This document shows, piece by piece, positions 1 through 10,168 of a stretch of DNA of 64,000 nt (positions within the stretch are counted from its first letter, which is position 1; every line of letters starts with the position of its first letter). The DNA is taken from contig NC_081412.1 of the NCBI RefSeq assembly GCF_030272615.1, positions 689,388,083-689,452,082 of the forward strand, written 5' to 3'. The notes under the pieces are model-generated. The model saw nothing but the letters and a program-made list of their open reading frames with translations. It had not been told where the DNA came from and ran no database searches. Both the position numbers and the translations under genes were made by a program. The DNA comes from Cryptomeria japonica (lineage: Eukaryota; Streptophyta; Pinopsida; Cupressales; Cupressaceae).

Positions 1-1299
1 GTACATGAGAGGTAACTTCAAGGTACGATTTGCATCCCCTACACTATGAATGTGGGATTTGGGCTACTACAACAAGGTTCTTAGTGTAATTATGAGGGTC
101 ACCAATCCAATGATGAATTCTTGAAGCAAGCTAATTAAGGATTTAACTAAGCTTATCAATGAAAAGGGGGCCTCCACTTATGTCAAATTCACTTAGCGCT
201 TCAACCACTTGACCGACATATTTATATAGAAGCTCGAAAAACCCACTTGAGATCATGCCGAGAGAGTCAATAGCCCTGATGTGTCCCAATTTGAACTACC
301 CTTGTGAGGTGATGAAATCCCCAATCAAGAATAGCCCTCAACTACAAAAGAAAAATGTAGGTGTTGTCAATCACCTCTCTCATCACCCAAGGTCCATGAA
401 GGCGATGGGAGAGGATAATAGGCGTGATAGTGGGTCCACCCTACACAATGTACAAGTGCACTAAACACAAAATACACATGTTCTTTTTAGGACCAAATTA
501 AAGATTTTTGCTAATCTAGAATGCAAAAAAAATAAACTAAATCTAGTGGAAAAGATGATGGTCTTCAACAAAATGTCCTGCAAAAGGGTGTTAGTAGTCG
601 GATTTTATGTCTTGGATATGTGAAAAAGTTGCAAGGATAGCAAAGTTAGCAAAATTTTGAAAATAAGCACTTACAATAGAGACGTTGAAGTGCAAGCGCA
701 GATGTTGATTGAGGCCCTCCACATAAAAAGTTAGCATCAAATTCAAAAATTGAAAAAAAATTGAGAGTAGGTAGGAATAAGCAGAGACATTGAAGTGAAG
801 GCACAAACGTTGATTGAGGTCATGCACAGAAAAAAGATTAGCCTACAAAAATTCAAAATTTTAAATTTTAAAAACAAGGGGGAAAAGTATCCAGGTGGAG
901 ACGTTGAAGGTATGTGTATACGTTGATCCATTGATTGAACTATGCTCAGACATTGAAAATGTGTGCATACGTTGATCTGTGGATTGAACTATGATCATAC
1001 ATCGAAGGTATGCTCATATGTTGATTTGTGGATTGAACTATGCTCATACGTTGAAGGTATGTGCATATATTGATCTGTGGATCAGTGCATGCGCAGACAT
1101 TGATTTGCAACTTTTAATATAAAAAACTCAAAAAAAAGTTAGTGGTAAAATTTAAATTTAAATGGAAAATTTGAAGGACTAAATTGGAGATGTCAAAACA
1201 ATAGAGTGGAGGCACTGAAATGCAGACACATACATTGATCTGCTAACCTGCGAGGAAAATTCTTAAAAAATAACAAAAATCATTAACTTCAAGGGATGT
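1..1299 (-). other. Leader region of a Gypsy element, body left of window
   Basis: This stretch lies downstream, in minus-strand sense, of a Gypsy LTR and its primer-binding site at 1300-1319, so it should be the untranslated leader of an element whose body lies left of the window. I find no convincing coding domain. A 69-codon plus-strand frame at 255-464 has no recognisable motif and is probably chance. The part from about 660 to 1250 is built of degenerate repeats listed separately. The assignment is inferred from order and from the same layout in element E. Confidence 0.4.
681..1104. repeat. Degenerate minisatellite in Gypsy leader
   Basis: Four units of 47 to 51 bp run from 910 to 1104. 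Each is built from half-units around a core like CATACGTTGA, spaced alternately by about 19 and 29 bp. Two longer units, about 105 bp apart, start at 681 and 786 with GACRTTGAAGTG and carry the same GATGTTGATTGAGG type of core. A further degenerate core lies near 1225. The sequence shows the periodicity directly; assignment to a retrotransposon leader is inferred. Confidence 0.7.
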
Positions 1300-1319
1300 G
1301 GGTCCCACTGGGCATGCCA
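1300..1319 (-). other. Gypsy primer-binding site (element I)
   Basis: On the minus strand this reads TGGCATGCCCAGTGGGACCC. It stands three bases after the proposed LTR end (TCA at 1323). The Tat-type element E has TGGCGCCCACGGTGGGG in the matching place, and K has a similar site at 54936. It resembles the primer sites of plant Gypsy elements but is diverged from the usual form. Confidence 0.5.
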
Positions 1320-1322
1320 AAA

Positions 1323-1449
1323 TGAAGAGGGGAAAATCCAAAGCCTAATGGTTAGTGTATAAACCAAATAAACCATTATACCTTAGCTTCTACTCTTCCT
1401 CCGATTGAGCTTGATGAAGTAGAGGCGCCCTTGTTGCTCTACTTGATTT
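1323..1449 (-). repeat. Gypsy LTR, U5 end (piece 2)
   Basis: This is the 3' end of a minus-strand Gypsy LTR whose first 1041 bp are at 18158-19198. Copia A is inserted between the two pieces. Together they make about 1168 bp, close to the 1060 bp of the LTR of element E. It ends in TCA just before a primer-binding-like site. The join is supported by a near-matching 5-bp duplication around A (GATTT at 1445-1449, TATTT at 18158-18162). Confidence 0.5.
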
Positions 1450-2151
1450 TGACAGTATGATGAAATAAGTATCTGGTAGATTACTGAGAAGTGGGGGTGA
1501 ATCAGTAAATAGAAAAATTTATACAAACTTTCCCAATCTCAATCTCAATCACACAAAGTAAACTTATCAATGAAATACCACTGTCAAGATCAATACTCGT
1601 AAGAAAACTCGATTGACTATTACAACAACTTAATAGTAAACAACATTAAACTTGTAAACATAAAAATACTTTATCATATGTCAACATACTCCATTTCTTA
1701 ATACTTTCGGTTATCATGCTTTATCAAAAATAGTTAAGTAGTTAATCAAATCAACAATAAGATCATAACCAAAAAAACATTCACCACATGACACAAGTAT
1801 TTTTGACATGGAAACCCAACTAAGTAAAAACCACGGTGAGATGGGACTCACAAGATAATATCTAAACTCTTCTAAAGTTCACCCTATTAGGAGCCAAACC
1901 TGTTAAAGCTTTTACAAAAGTCTTGTTAAGAAATGATCCTGTGAGGAATCACCTGATTAAGGGATTGACTACAAATGCCTTGTTAGAAGCAAATACCTTA
2001 TAAGGAGTAACCTCAGTAGAGGATTTGAAAATCCCATCTAATGGATCACCTTGTTAGAGGATTTAATAAGTAACCAAGCTTGTTAGAGCTCACCCAGTTA
2101 GGGGATTTCAATTTTGTTGTAATTGTTAGAAAACAATAGGAGTTTGCTTGA
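1450..2151 (-). repeat. Element A 3' LTR, part 1
   Basis: It aligns with 16718-17416 and with the LTR of H at 59621. It begins TGACAGTATG where the others begin TGATGGTATG. It is cut at 2151, where Copia C inserted. It includes the LTR block conserved among the Copia LTRs here (1785-1848) and the degenerate GTTAGGGATTT-like sub-repeats from about 1880 to 2110. Confidence 0.9.
2147..2151. repeat. Target duplication of element C (left)
   Basis: CTTGA, repeated exactly at 7251-7255. In the uninterrupted LTR copy of A near 17418 the word occurs once, as expected of a target-site duplication. Confidence 0.9.
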
Positions 2152-2671
2152 TGTTGAAATGTGGTGACTGATCAGCAAAGTACTATACACTCAGCATTTA
2201 TTCTCGTCAGGGTTCAAGGTCGGGCCGGGCCTTGGGTGGGAGTTTGGGGGCGGTAGCCCCCAAAGCGGGTGAATCTCGCTATGGAGATTTGGGGGTGGTA
2301 GCCCCCAAAGCAGGCGAAGCCTGCTATAGGGGTTTGGGGGTGGTAGCCCCCGAGAAAAAAACAATTGCCATTTTTTTGTTGATGAAAACTGACATTGTAA
2401 TAAAACCCTAAAAAGGTTGACTTTTTTTTTGCCCTAAAAATGCATGTTATAAGCGGTCGGGATGCTTAAGGCATTGTAAGGTTGATGTACTATTTTTGTT
2501 GGATAATAAGAAAGATTGGACGAATGTGTATGGTGGACGTAACCCATTCTGGGTGAACCACATTAAATCTCTGTGTTATCTGTGTCCTATTTTATTTCTT
2601 TATCTTTTGTATTTAAATCTACATATAATTGTTAGTTCATATTTGCTTTGGATCTGCTTGAAACCCTAACA
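2152..2671 (+). repeat. Element C 5' LTR
   Basis: A 520-bp LTR beginning TGTTGAAATG and ending CTAACA. It matches 6797-7250 but holds about 66 bp (near 2433-2499) that the 3' copy lacks. It contains a GC-rich array of hairpin-forming units at 2239-2354, unlike the AT-rich surroundings, and a possible TATA-like TATTTAAAT near 2620. Confidence 0.95.
2239..2354 (+). repeat. GC-rich hairpin array in element C LTR
   Basis: Two and a half units of 44 to 45 bp start at 2239, 2283 and 2328. Each has a perfect stem TGGGGG...CCCCCA with a short loop. The second unit also has GCAGGC-GAA-GCCTGC, a six-pair stem with a three-base loop. The 3' LTR carries the same array at about 6883-6999, with some stems partly broken. 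Its role is unknown. Confidence 0.85.
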
Positions 2672-2673
2672 AT

Positions 2674-2684
2674 TGGTATCAGAG
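2674..2684 (+). other. Primer-binding site of element C
   Basis: TGGTATCAGAG, the usual plant Copia site complementary to the 3' end of initiator methionine tRNA. It lies two bases after the 5' LTR. Confidence 0.92.
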
Positions 2685-2731
2685 TGAGGTTTTCTGTAAA
2701 TTGGCAGGACTTTCAGATTTGAGTGGGAGCA

Positions 2732-3540
2732 ATGGAGGATTCCAAATTCAAGGTCGAAAAGTTTAACGGTCAGAATTATCAGTTATGGAAAATGCAGATG
2801 GAGGATTACCTATATCAAAAGGATTTGTGGCGGCCATTAGAAGGAAAGGCAAAGAAAGCAACCACAATGTTAGATGAAGAATGGGACATTTTAGATAGAA
2901 AGGCACTGGGATCCATTCTATTGTGCCTTGCACCGTCTATACCTTTCAATATAACAGAAGAAAAAATGGTTGTAGATTTGATGGTGACGTTGGCTAAGCT
3001 GTATGAGAAACCCTCGGCTTCGAATAAGGTATTTCTTATGAAGTGTTTGTTTAATTTGAAAATGAGTGAGGGAGGATCTGTAGCGAAGCACTTAAATGAA
3101 TTTAATACAATTACCAGTCAATTGTCTTTGGTAAAAATTACATTTGCAGAAGAGGTTAGGGCTCTCTTGATTTTATGTTCTTTGCCAGAAAGCTGGAATA
3201 GCTTAGTTATGGCTGTAAGTAACTCTATCTCTGGTAAAAATACTTTGGTATTTGATGATATTGTTGGTGTTATCCTAAGCAAGGAAATGCAAAGGAAAAG
3301 CATAGGTGAGACTCCAACATCATTAGGTAGTGTTTTGAATGTGGAGAATAGAGGAAGATCAAAGGAAAGAGGAAAAGGCCCTTGGAATGAGAAGTCACAA
3401 GGTAAGTCAAAGAAAGGACGCTCTCAATCTAGATGAAAGAAAGATTGCTGGTACTGCGAAAAGCCTAGTTATCTAAAGAAAGACTGTTGGTCTCAGAAAA
3501 ACAAAGAAGGAGACAAAAATGAAAATGATAGTAAGGAAGC
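2732..3540 (+). pseudogene. Element C gag with zinc knuckle remnant
   Basis: The capsid-like gag protein of a Copia element would package the RNA in virus-like particles. The frame opens at 2723, but the start MEDSKF at 2732 fits the family better. The first part (FNGQNYQLWKMQMEDYL) is the usual Copia gag N-terminus. Middle segments match the UBN2-type gag domain, and a basic K/R/S-rich stretch precedes the nucleic-acid-binding knuckle. A TGA at 3434 ends the frame just before the knuckle. In the knuckle CWYCEKPSYLKKDC the zinc-binding histidine is replaced by tyrosine. Both changes fit a dead copy. Confidence 0.9.
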
Positions 3541-3583
3541 TAATATTGCAAGTAATACTTTACAAGATGCTTTAATCTTATGT

Positions 3584-6500
3584 TTGGATAATGTTAATGA
3601 TTCCTGGGTAATAGATTCTGGGGCTTCATTTCATGCTACACCCCATATAAAATATTTTCTAGATTATGTTCAAGGTGATTTTGGACAGGTATATTTGGGT
3701 GATGATGAGCCCTGTCAAATTGTTGGAAAAGGAAAGATAAAGATCAAGTTGCAAAATGGTAATGACTGGTTTCTGCAAGAGGTAAGACATGTTCCTAACT
3801 TAAGAAGAAATTTAATTTCTGTAGGGCAACTAGGTAGTGAAGGTTGCATAGTTACCTTCTCAGACAGTATCTGGAAGGTTGGTAAAGGATCATTAGTAGT
3901 AGCTAAAGGTGCGAAAGTAGGCACATTATATTTGTGTACTGGTAACACTTACTCTACCTTAGCTGCTACAGATAAAGTTACTATAGGGACAACAACAATA
4001 GATGTTGCAAGAATAGATTTGATAATGTGGCACCATAGGCTTGGGAACATGAGTGAGAAAGGGATGAAAATCCTTCACTCCAAAAATCTATTGCTAGGAC
4101 TAAAGAAGATTGATTTAGAGTTCTATGAAAACTGTGTTTATGGCAAACAGAAAAGAGTCAGATTTCTCAAGGTTGGGAAAGAGAAGAAGAGTGAGAAGTT
4201 AGAGCTTGTGCATTCAGATGTATGGGGACCGGCTCAACTATCATCTCTTGGTGGCTCTTGTTAATATGTTATTTTTATTGATGACTCAACTAGAAAAACA
4301 TGGGTATATTTCCTAAAGAAAAAATCAGATGTTTTTGAAACTTTTAAGGGAAATGGAAAGCTTTGGTTGAGAATGAGAAAGGAAAAAGGTTGAAGTGTCT
4401 CAGATCGGATAATGGAGGTGAGTATTGCAGTAAGGCATTTGAAGATTACTACTCCTTAAATGGGATTAGAAAGCAGAAGACAGTTCCATAAACTCCACAG
4501 GAAAATGGTGTGTCAGAGAGAATGAATAGGACTATCATGGAATGTGCGAGGAGCATGAGATTGCATGCTGGATTGCCCTTACATTTTTGGGCAGATGTTG
4601 TACATACTACTATCTATTTGATAAATAGACGACCTTCAACCCCTTTGGATGGTAGTATTCCAGAGGAGGCATGGACTGGTAAAAAGGTAAATTATTCTTT
4701 TCTGAAAACCTTTGGTTGTGAAGCTTTTGTCCATGTTGATAAAGAAAACAGAACCAAGCTTGATGCTAAATCTCAGAAATGTACCTTCATTGGATATGGG
4801 ATAGATGAATATGGCTATCGATTAGGGAATTCTGAAAATAAGAAAATAACTAGAAGTAGAGATGTTATATTCAATGAGAAGGTTATGTATAAAGAATAGA
4901 TGTAGGAAAAGAAGCATGAACAAGACAAGCAAGAATATGTGGTGTTGGATGAGATTCCTGAAAATGAAAAGCCATAGGTACCTGATGCTCAGCAACAACA
5001 GAATGTTCCACAAACTCCTACAAGTGTTAGACGTTCTACGAGGTCAAGTAGACCCCCTGAAAGATTTTCTCCTTCTTTGTATTCTATATTATTAACTAAT
5101 TTTGGTGAACCAGAAGAATATGAAGAAGCAATGCAGGTGGATGCCAAACAATAGTGGGAGTTAGGCATGAAAGAGGAGATGGACTCCTTGATGAAAAATA
5201 AGACTTGGGACTTAGTCCCTTTACCTGCAGAAAAAAGAGCCTTGCCTAACAAATGGGTTTATCGGCTGAAGGAGGAGGAAGGAGGTCAGAAAAGATATAA
5301 GGCCAGACTTGTGGTAAAAGGTTTTGCACAAAAAAGGGGTATAGATTATGATGAAATATTTTCTCCAGTTGTAAAAATGACTTCAATTAAAACTATACTT
5401 ACTCTTGTGGCTGCAGATGATTTACATCTTGAACAATTAGATGTGAAAATAGCTTTTCTCCATGGAGATTTGGAGGAGGAAATTTTCATGTTGCAACCAT
5501 AGGGATATGAGGTCAAAGGTAAGGAGAACTTGGTGTGCAGGTTGAAGAAAAGTCTATATGGCCTAAAGCAAGCACCTTGACAATGGTATTTAAAATTTGA
5601 TAGTTTCATGGCTGAACACGGTTATCATAGATGTCATTTTGATCATTATGTATATTTTAAGAGATTTGATAATGGCAGTTATATTATCTTGTTGCTTTAT
5701 GCTGATGACATGCTTGTTGTTGGGTCTAACATGCAACATATAAATGATCTTAAATAGAAATTAGCCAGGTCATTTGCTATGAAGGATTTGGGTGTAGCTA
5801 GGCAAATTCTCGATATGAGGATTACACGGGATAGGAAAAATAGAACCTTGAATTTGTCCCAAAGTGAGTATATAAAGAAGGTGTTGAAAAGATTTAACAT
5901 GTAGGATGCAAAAGTAGTTAGTACACCTTTGGCTAGTCATTTCAAATTGACTAAGGAGATGTGCCCAAAGGCATGGGAAGAGATTAATAAAATGTCTAAC
6001 ATCCCATATTCATCAACTGTTAGCAGTCTGACGTATGCAGTGGTATGCACCAAGCCAGATATTGCATATGTAGTGGGAGTTGTGAGCAGGTTTATGAGTA
6101 ATCCAGGTATGGAACATTGGAATGCTGTGAAATGGATTCTTCGGTATTTGAAAGGAACTACTATGAAGGCATTATGTTTCAAAGGATCTAATGCTACTCT
6201 GAGTGGATTTGTTGACTCTGATCTGGCAGGTGATATTGATTCATGGAGGAGTACTACAAGGTATGTTTTTAGTATAGGGGGAACTGTAGTCAGTTGGATT
6301 TCTAGGCTGCAAAAGGTTGTTGCACTTTCAACCACTGAAGCTAAGTATGTTGCTACTACAGAAGCCAACAAGGAGATGATTTGGTTACAATGTTTTCTAG
6401 AGGAATTGGGTCAAACACAGGAGGATCACCCATTGTATACTGATAACTAGAGTGCCATTCATCTTGCGAAGAACTCTTCTTTTCATTCAAGGACAAAGCA

Positions 6501-6660
6501 CATTTAGCTCAGGTACCAGTTCATCTGAACTATTTTGGAGGAGGGTCAGTTACGGCTTGAGAAGATTCACACAAGTGAGAATCCTGTCGATATGTTCACG
6601 AAGGCAGTTCCACAAGAGAAGCTGATTTCTTCATTAGTTTCTGTTGGTCTTCTTGATTGA
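3584..6660 (+). pseudogene. Element C pol (PR-IN-RT-RH)
   Basis: The pol polyprotein holds, in order: aspartic protease (WVIDSGASFH, near 3606); the GAG-pre-integrase histidine/cysteine region (WHHRLGNMS, near 4030); integrase with all three acidic residues visible (HSDVWGP near 4212, LRSDNGGEY near 4405, NGVSERMN near 4505); reverse transcriptase (KWVYRLK near 5250, YADDML near 5700); and RNase H down to the terminal TGA at 6658. One frameshift lies at about 4348. In-frame stops occur at 4261, 4489, 4897, 4903, 4975, 5152, 5500, 5578, 5755, 5902, 6448, 6505 and 6526. At least five stand where the family has a CAG or CGA codon, consistent with C-to-T change. Tnt1-like. Confidence 0.93.
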
Positions 6661-6737
6661 TAATTGTGGAATGTATACCAGTTGAGTCCTAGTGTTTTTT
6701 CCAGTGGATGTTGCACGTACAATGGTGTCATGTAGTT

Positions 6738-6796
6738 TCAGTCTCCAAGTGGGAGATTGTTTGATGTGGAGCCTGATCAGTCTCCAAGTGGGAGAT
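6738..6796 (+). other. Duplicated polypurine tract of element C
   Basis: The word CCAAGTGGGAGATTGTT occurs twice, 39 bp apart (near 6744 and 6783). The second copy directly abuts the 3' LTR at 6797 and would prime plus-strand synthesis. The first is a tandem duplicate with its 5' flank TCAGTCT. Confidence 0.85.
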
Positions 6797-7250
6797 TGTT
6801 GAAATGTGGCAACTGATCAGCAAAGTATTGTACACTCAGCATGTATTCTCGCTAGGGTCCGGGGCCGGGTCTGGCCCCAGGTGAGGGTTTGGAGGTGGTA
6901 GCCCCCAAAGCAAGTGAAGCCCGCTATGGGGGTTTGGGGGTGACAGTCCCCAAAGAGGGCGAAGCCCGCAATGGGGGTTCGGGGGTGGTAGCCCCCGAGA
7001 AATTTTTTTTTTGCCGTTTTGTTGTTGATGAAAACCGACATTGTAATAAAACCCTAAAAAGGTTGACTTTGTTTTTGCTGGATAATAAGAAAGATTGGAC
7101 AACTGTGTATGGTGGACGTAACCCATTCTGGGTGAACCACGTTAAATCTCTATGTTATCTGTGTCCTATTTTATTTCTTTATCTTTTGTATTTAAATATG
7201 CATATAATTGTTAGTTCATATTTGCTTTGGATCTGCTTGAAACCCTAAGA
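6797..7250 (+). repeat. Element C 3' LTR
   Basis: A 454-bp copy of the LTR at 2152-2671. It lacks about 66 bp between the TTGACTT tract and GGATAATAAG. It ends CTAAGA where the 5' copy ends CTAACA, so the terminal CA is mutated. The short frames over it are chance readings of the GC-rich array. Confidence 0.94.
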
Positions 7251-7255
7251 CTTGA

Positions 7256-8000
7256 TCTGTCTGAATAGAACTACACTTGGTTGATTAGATACTTTTAAGT
7301 TCCTATCTGCCTTTACTCAAACTACAGACTCATTATCCAATTTGGCAACCACACACTCAACTTATTTCTTCCAACTCTTGCCAACACTAAACAAAACAAC
7401 TTCATCGACCTTAAAAACAAATCAATTAGGTCGGTAACACAACAAAAACCTAATCCTCTCATTGAGATTACAAACAAGTCGGTACAAGTATGACCATTGG
7501 ATTTCATAGAAATCTCTACACATCAATCAAGAAAACCTTAACCGCTCCTTGATTACCGCTTCATCGAGCTCAGTAACTCATCATGCACTTTGCATTGGAT
7601 GCAATACATTTTGCTCATTCCCTAGACAAACAAACAAATGCGCCAAAACATTTGAACTTGTCTTCATACATTGACCATATGTGTCACCATCATTACCGCT
7701 CAACATCAGATCATAAACCAACATAACCAATTCAACAACCTTAATCGGTTAGGGTTTAACAAAAACAACTGGTAGGGTTTACCGGTTACATTACATAGAT
7801 GGGGTTTAACCTTTTACACCAGTTACCGGTTCAACTCACAAACTTACATACCGGTTTACAATATCCTTCACAAATCTCTTCCTACTAGTTACAAGACAAA
7901 GTCAACAATAACAACAATATCAGTAATATCATTACCGATTCAATTGACATAAATGACAACATAACATATCATTAATGCAATCTTCATGCAAATGCTAACA
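7256..8000 (-). repeat. Element A 3' LTR, part 2
   Basis: This continues the LTR interrupted at 2151 and aligns with about 17422-18157. It ends GCTAACA (minus-strand start TGTTAGC), followed at once by the polypurine tract of A. It is rich in ACCGGTT words, as in the other LTR copies. Confidence 0.9.
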
Positions 8001-8012
8001 ATCTCCCACTTT
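8001..8012 (-). other. Polypurine tract of element A
   Basis: On the minus strand AAAGTGGGAGAT, directly next to the LTR. The same tract stands beside the LTRs of D (39676) and H (61040). Confidence 0.88.
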
Positions 8013-8331
8013 GGCATTGATGGCAATACAAATATCAACACCATTGATTGTTGTTGTGATTGTGAATAGGAATCGTGGTTTACATTACCAAATATTCACA
8101 TGCTCTCTTTGTCTTCATCATGTCGCTGGTTTTCCTTCCCATAATCACATAATTCTTCTCCCTCTTTGACAACAATGCCAAATTGGAAGTAAAACATGTA
8201 ATGTCAAATTTTCATTGTGCATCAAGAACATACTGCAACTTGATGCTCCCCCTGTGGAATACATCCATTTCTACACCAATTCTTGTAAAATTTTGCGAGT
8301 AGTTCAGGGACTGATGCAATCAACATCATGC
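8013..8331 (-). other. 3' untranslated part of element A
   Basis: A non-coding stretch between the RNase H stop and the polypurine tract. It is similar to 61052-61391 in element H. I see no gene in it. Confidence 0.7.
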
Positions 8332-9447
8332 TCAACTAACCTCATGAAGGGGTACAACCCCTAGTTGACTTCTAAGATACTCAAATGTAGTCTTAGGTAG
8401 AGGTTTGGTAAAAATATCTGCAAATTGTTCCTTGGTAGAAACATTCTCTAAGATAACATATTTACTTTGATATTTTTCCCTCAAGAAATGATACTTCATT
8501 TCAATGTGCTTGGATCGAGCGTGCAAAATAGGATTCTTGGAAATATTTATGGAACTTGTATTATCCCATAAAATCTCTATAGGTTCTGAAATCTTCATCT
8601 TAAAACCTTCCAAAATGTGCCTCATCCAAATAGCTTGTGTGTAATTCATATAAGCTGCAACATACTCAGCTTCAGCAATAGATTGTGAGGTACAACTCTG
8701 CTTTTTACTACTCTATGAAACAAGCCTTCCTCCAAGAAAAAATGCTCCACTAGTTGTGTGTTTCCATTCATCAACATTTCCTGCCCAATCAGCATGTATG
8801 TATACCTTCAAATCAAAGTTTCCTCCATATGGATACCATAATCTATAGTCAATAGTACCTTTCAGATATCTAAAGATTCTCTTGGTTGCTATCAGATGTG
8901 TCTCCTTAGGATTCTTCTGGAATCTAGCAACTATGCCAACCGCACGGGCTATGTCTGGTCTGTTGTAAACAACGTAGTGTAATTTTCTAATGATTGACCT
9001 GTATTTCTTCTCATCAATAGAATTAGATTCATCTTCCTTAGACAACTTGCAACTTGTAACCATTGGTGTCCCAATTGGTTTACAGACACTCATGCCAAAT
9101 GTCTTCAAAACCTCTTTCACATACTTAGATTGTGTAATGAAAATACCATTCTTCATTTGTTGTATCTGCAAGCCTATGAAATTTTTTATTTCCCCTACCA
9201 AAGACATTTCAACTCATTTTTCATTTCATCTGCAAAATTGTGGCTCATGACATCATTACCTCCAAAAATGATATCATCAACAAATACTTCACTGACCAGT
9301 ATTTCATCTCCTTCAGACTTGAGATAGATGTTACTATCATCACTGGTTCGTAGAAAGCCTATCTTCATTAGATGTGTATGAAGCCTTTCATACCATGCTC
9401 TAGGTGCCTGCTTTAATCCATATGAAGCCTTATGCAATTTGCATGCT
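8332..9447 (-). pseudogene. Element A RT (C-terminal half) and RNase H
   Basis: In minus-strand order this is the second half of Copia reverse transcriptase: YGLKQAPRAWYE, then FVDDIIFGG near 9270 carrying the catalytic DD pair, then the connection region. RNase H follows (HADWAGNVDE near 8770; EAEY near 8670; WDNTSS near 8548) and the typical tail FTKPLP before the stop at 8332. Breaks include a frame change near 9200 and an in-frame stop near 8713. The first half of the same enzyme is at 13705 onward; element B separates the two. Confidence 0.92.
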
Positions 9448-9452
9448 ATGTC
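9448..9452. repeat. Target duplication of element B (left)
   Basis: ATGTC, matched exactly by 13700-13704. Confidence 0.92.
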
Positions 9453-9945
9453 TGTGAGACATGGACCAGCTCTGATACCATGTGATATTTTGCCAAGATC
9501 AAGAGGCAATGGAAAGCACAAATAAGAGAGACAAAATATATGATAGAAATAAATTATATTCTATCAAGATGAAAATATTGATCAACTGGATCATCAATCG
9601 ATATTACATAATTTTAATATGAGCCTGCTTATATAGGCAAGGCTATATGGATATGTGAGCACACAAACATGACACGTGACTCAATAAGAAACAAGGGTAG
9701 GTAGGAAATAGTTGTGGGTAGGTAGGAGAAACAATATAATAGTCCACATGAGGTGGATCACCCACTAAATGTGGAGTGTAAGAACAAGATCACACCATAA
9801 AAGGTGGAAATTCTCCTACACACACTATCCCAATGTGGCACAAACACCCAAATGTCTCATGCCCAAACTACTATGAAATGCATTTCCTAAGTAAACTTAA
9901 GTAAGGTGTAATAATATCCACGATGAATAATTATTTACACCAACA
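9453..9945 (-). repeat. Element B 3' LTR
   Basis: It begins TGTGAGACATGG and ends ACACCAACA on the plus strand. A likely TATA box lies at 9628-9637 on the minus strand (CCTATATAAG). Next to one end, inside the LTR, is GCTCTGATACCA (9469-9480), a perfect copy of a Copia primer site in antisense. Confidence 0.95.
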
Positions 9946-9956
9946 CCCCCCCTTAA
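9946..9956 (-). other. Polypurine tract of element B
   Basis: The minus strand reads TTAAGGGGGGG directly before the LTR, a suitable plus-strand primer. Confidence 0.8.
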
Positions 9957-10168
9957 GTGCAACTTAGGGGAATGCACTTAAGTCTACAATGCAACTAAGC
10001 AATGCAAGATGGGTCCCAACTACTAGGCCATGTTAGGTACCCATGAACAAATGCAAATGCAAGAAAACCAATGCAAGGAAATCTCTCACAAAGTGGGGAA
10101 AGAGAGAAAAACCCAATGAGAAAAAACCCTCCCCCAAAAGAGAGATGAAAACTAGATACAAATAACTC

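Larger units (their letters stand above)
2152..7250 (+). mobile_element. Copia element C (Tnt1-like)
   Basis: A complete but dead Copia element on the plus strand: LTR, initiator-Met primer site, gag, protease, integrase, reverse transcriptase, RNase H, polypurine tract, LTR. It is flanked by an exact 5-bp target duplication CTTGA (2147-2151 and 7251-7255). The target is the 3' LTR of element A, and the undisturbed sequence can be read at 17412 onward. The protein resembles the tobacco Tnt1 group (YADDML reverse transcriptase motif). About a dozen stops and one frameshift disable it. Confidence 0.96.

Noticed and set aside
255-464. 69-codon plus-strand frame near the left edge
   Set aside because: No motif, no context, and it runs antisense to the proposed leader.
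5937-6371. 144-codon frame antisense to RNase H of C
   Set aside because: Shadow of the real coding strand.
6817-7248. Glycine/proline-rich frames on both strands of the C 3' LTR
   Set aside because: They follow the GC-rich hairpin array and have no counterpart as one frame in the 5' LTR.
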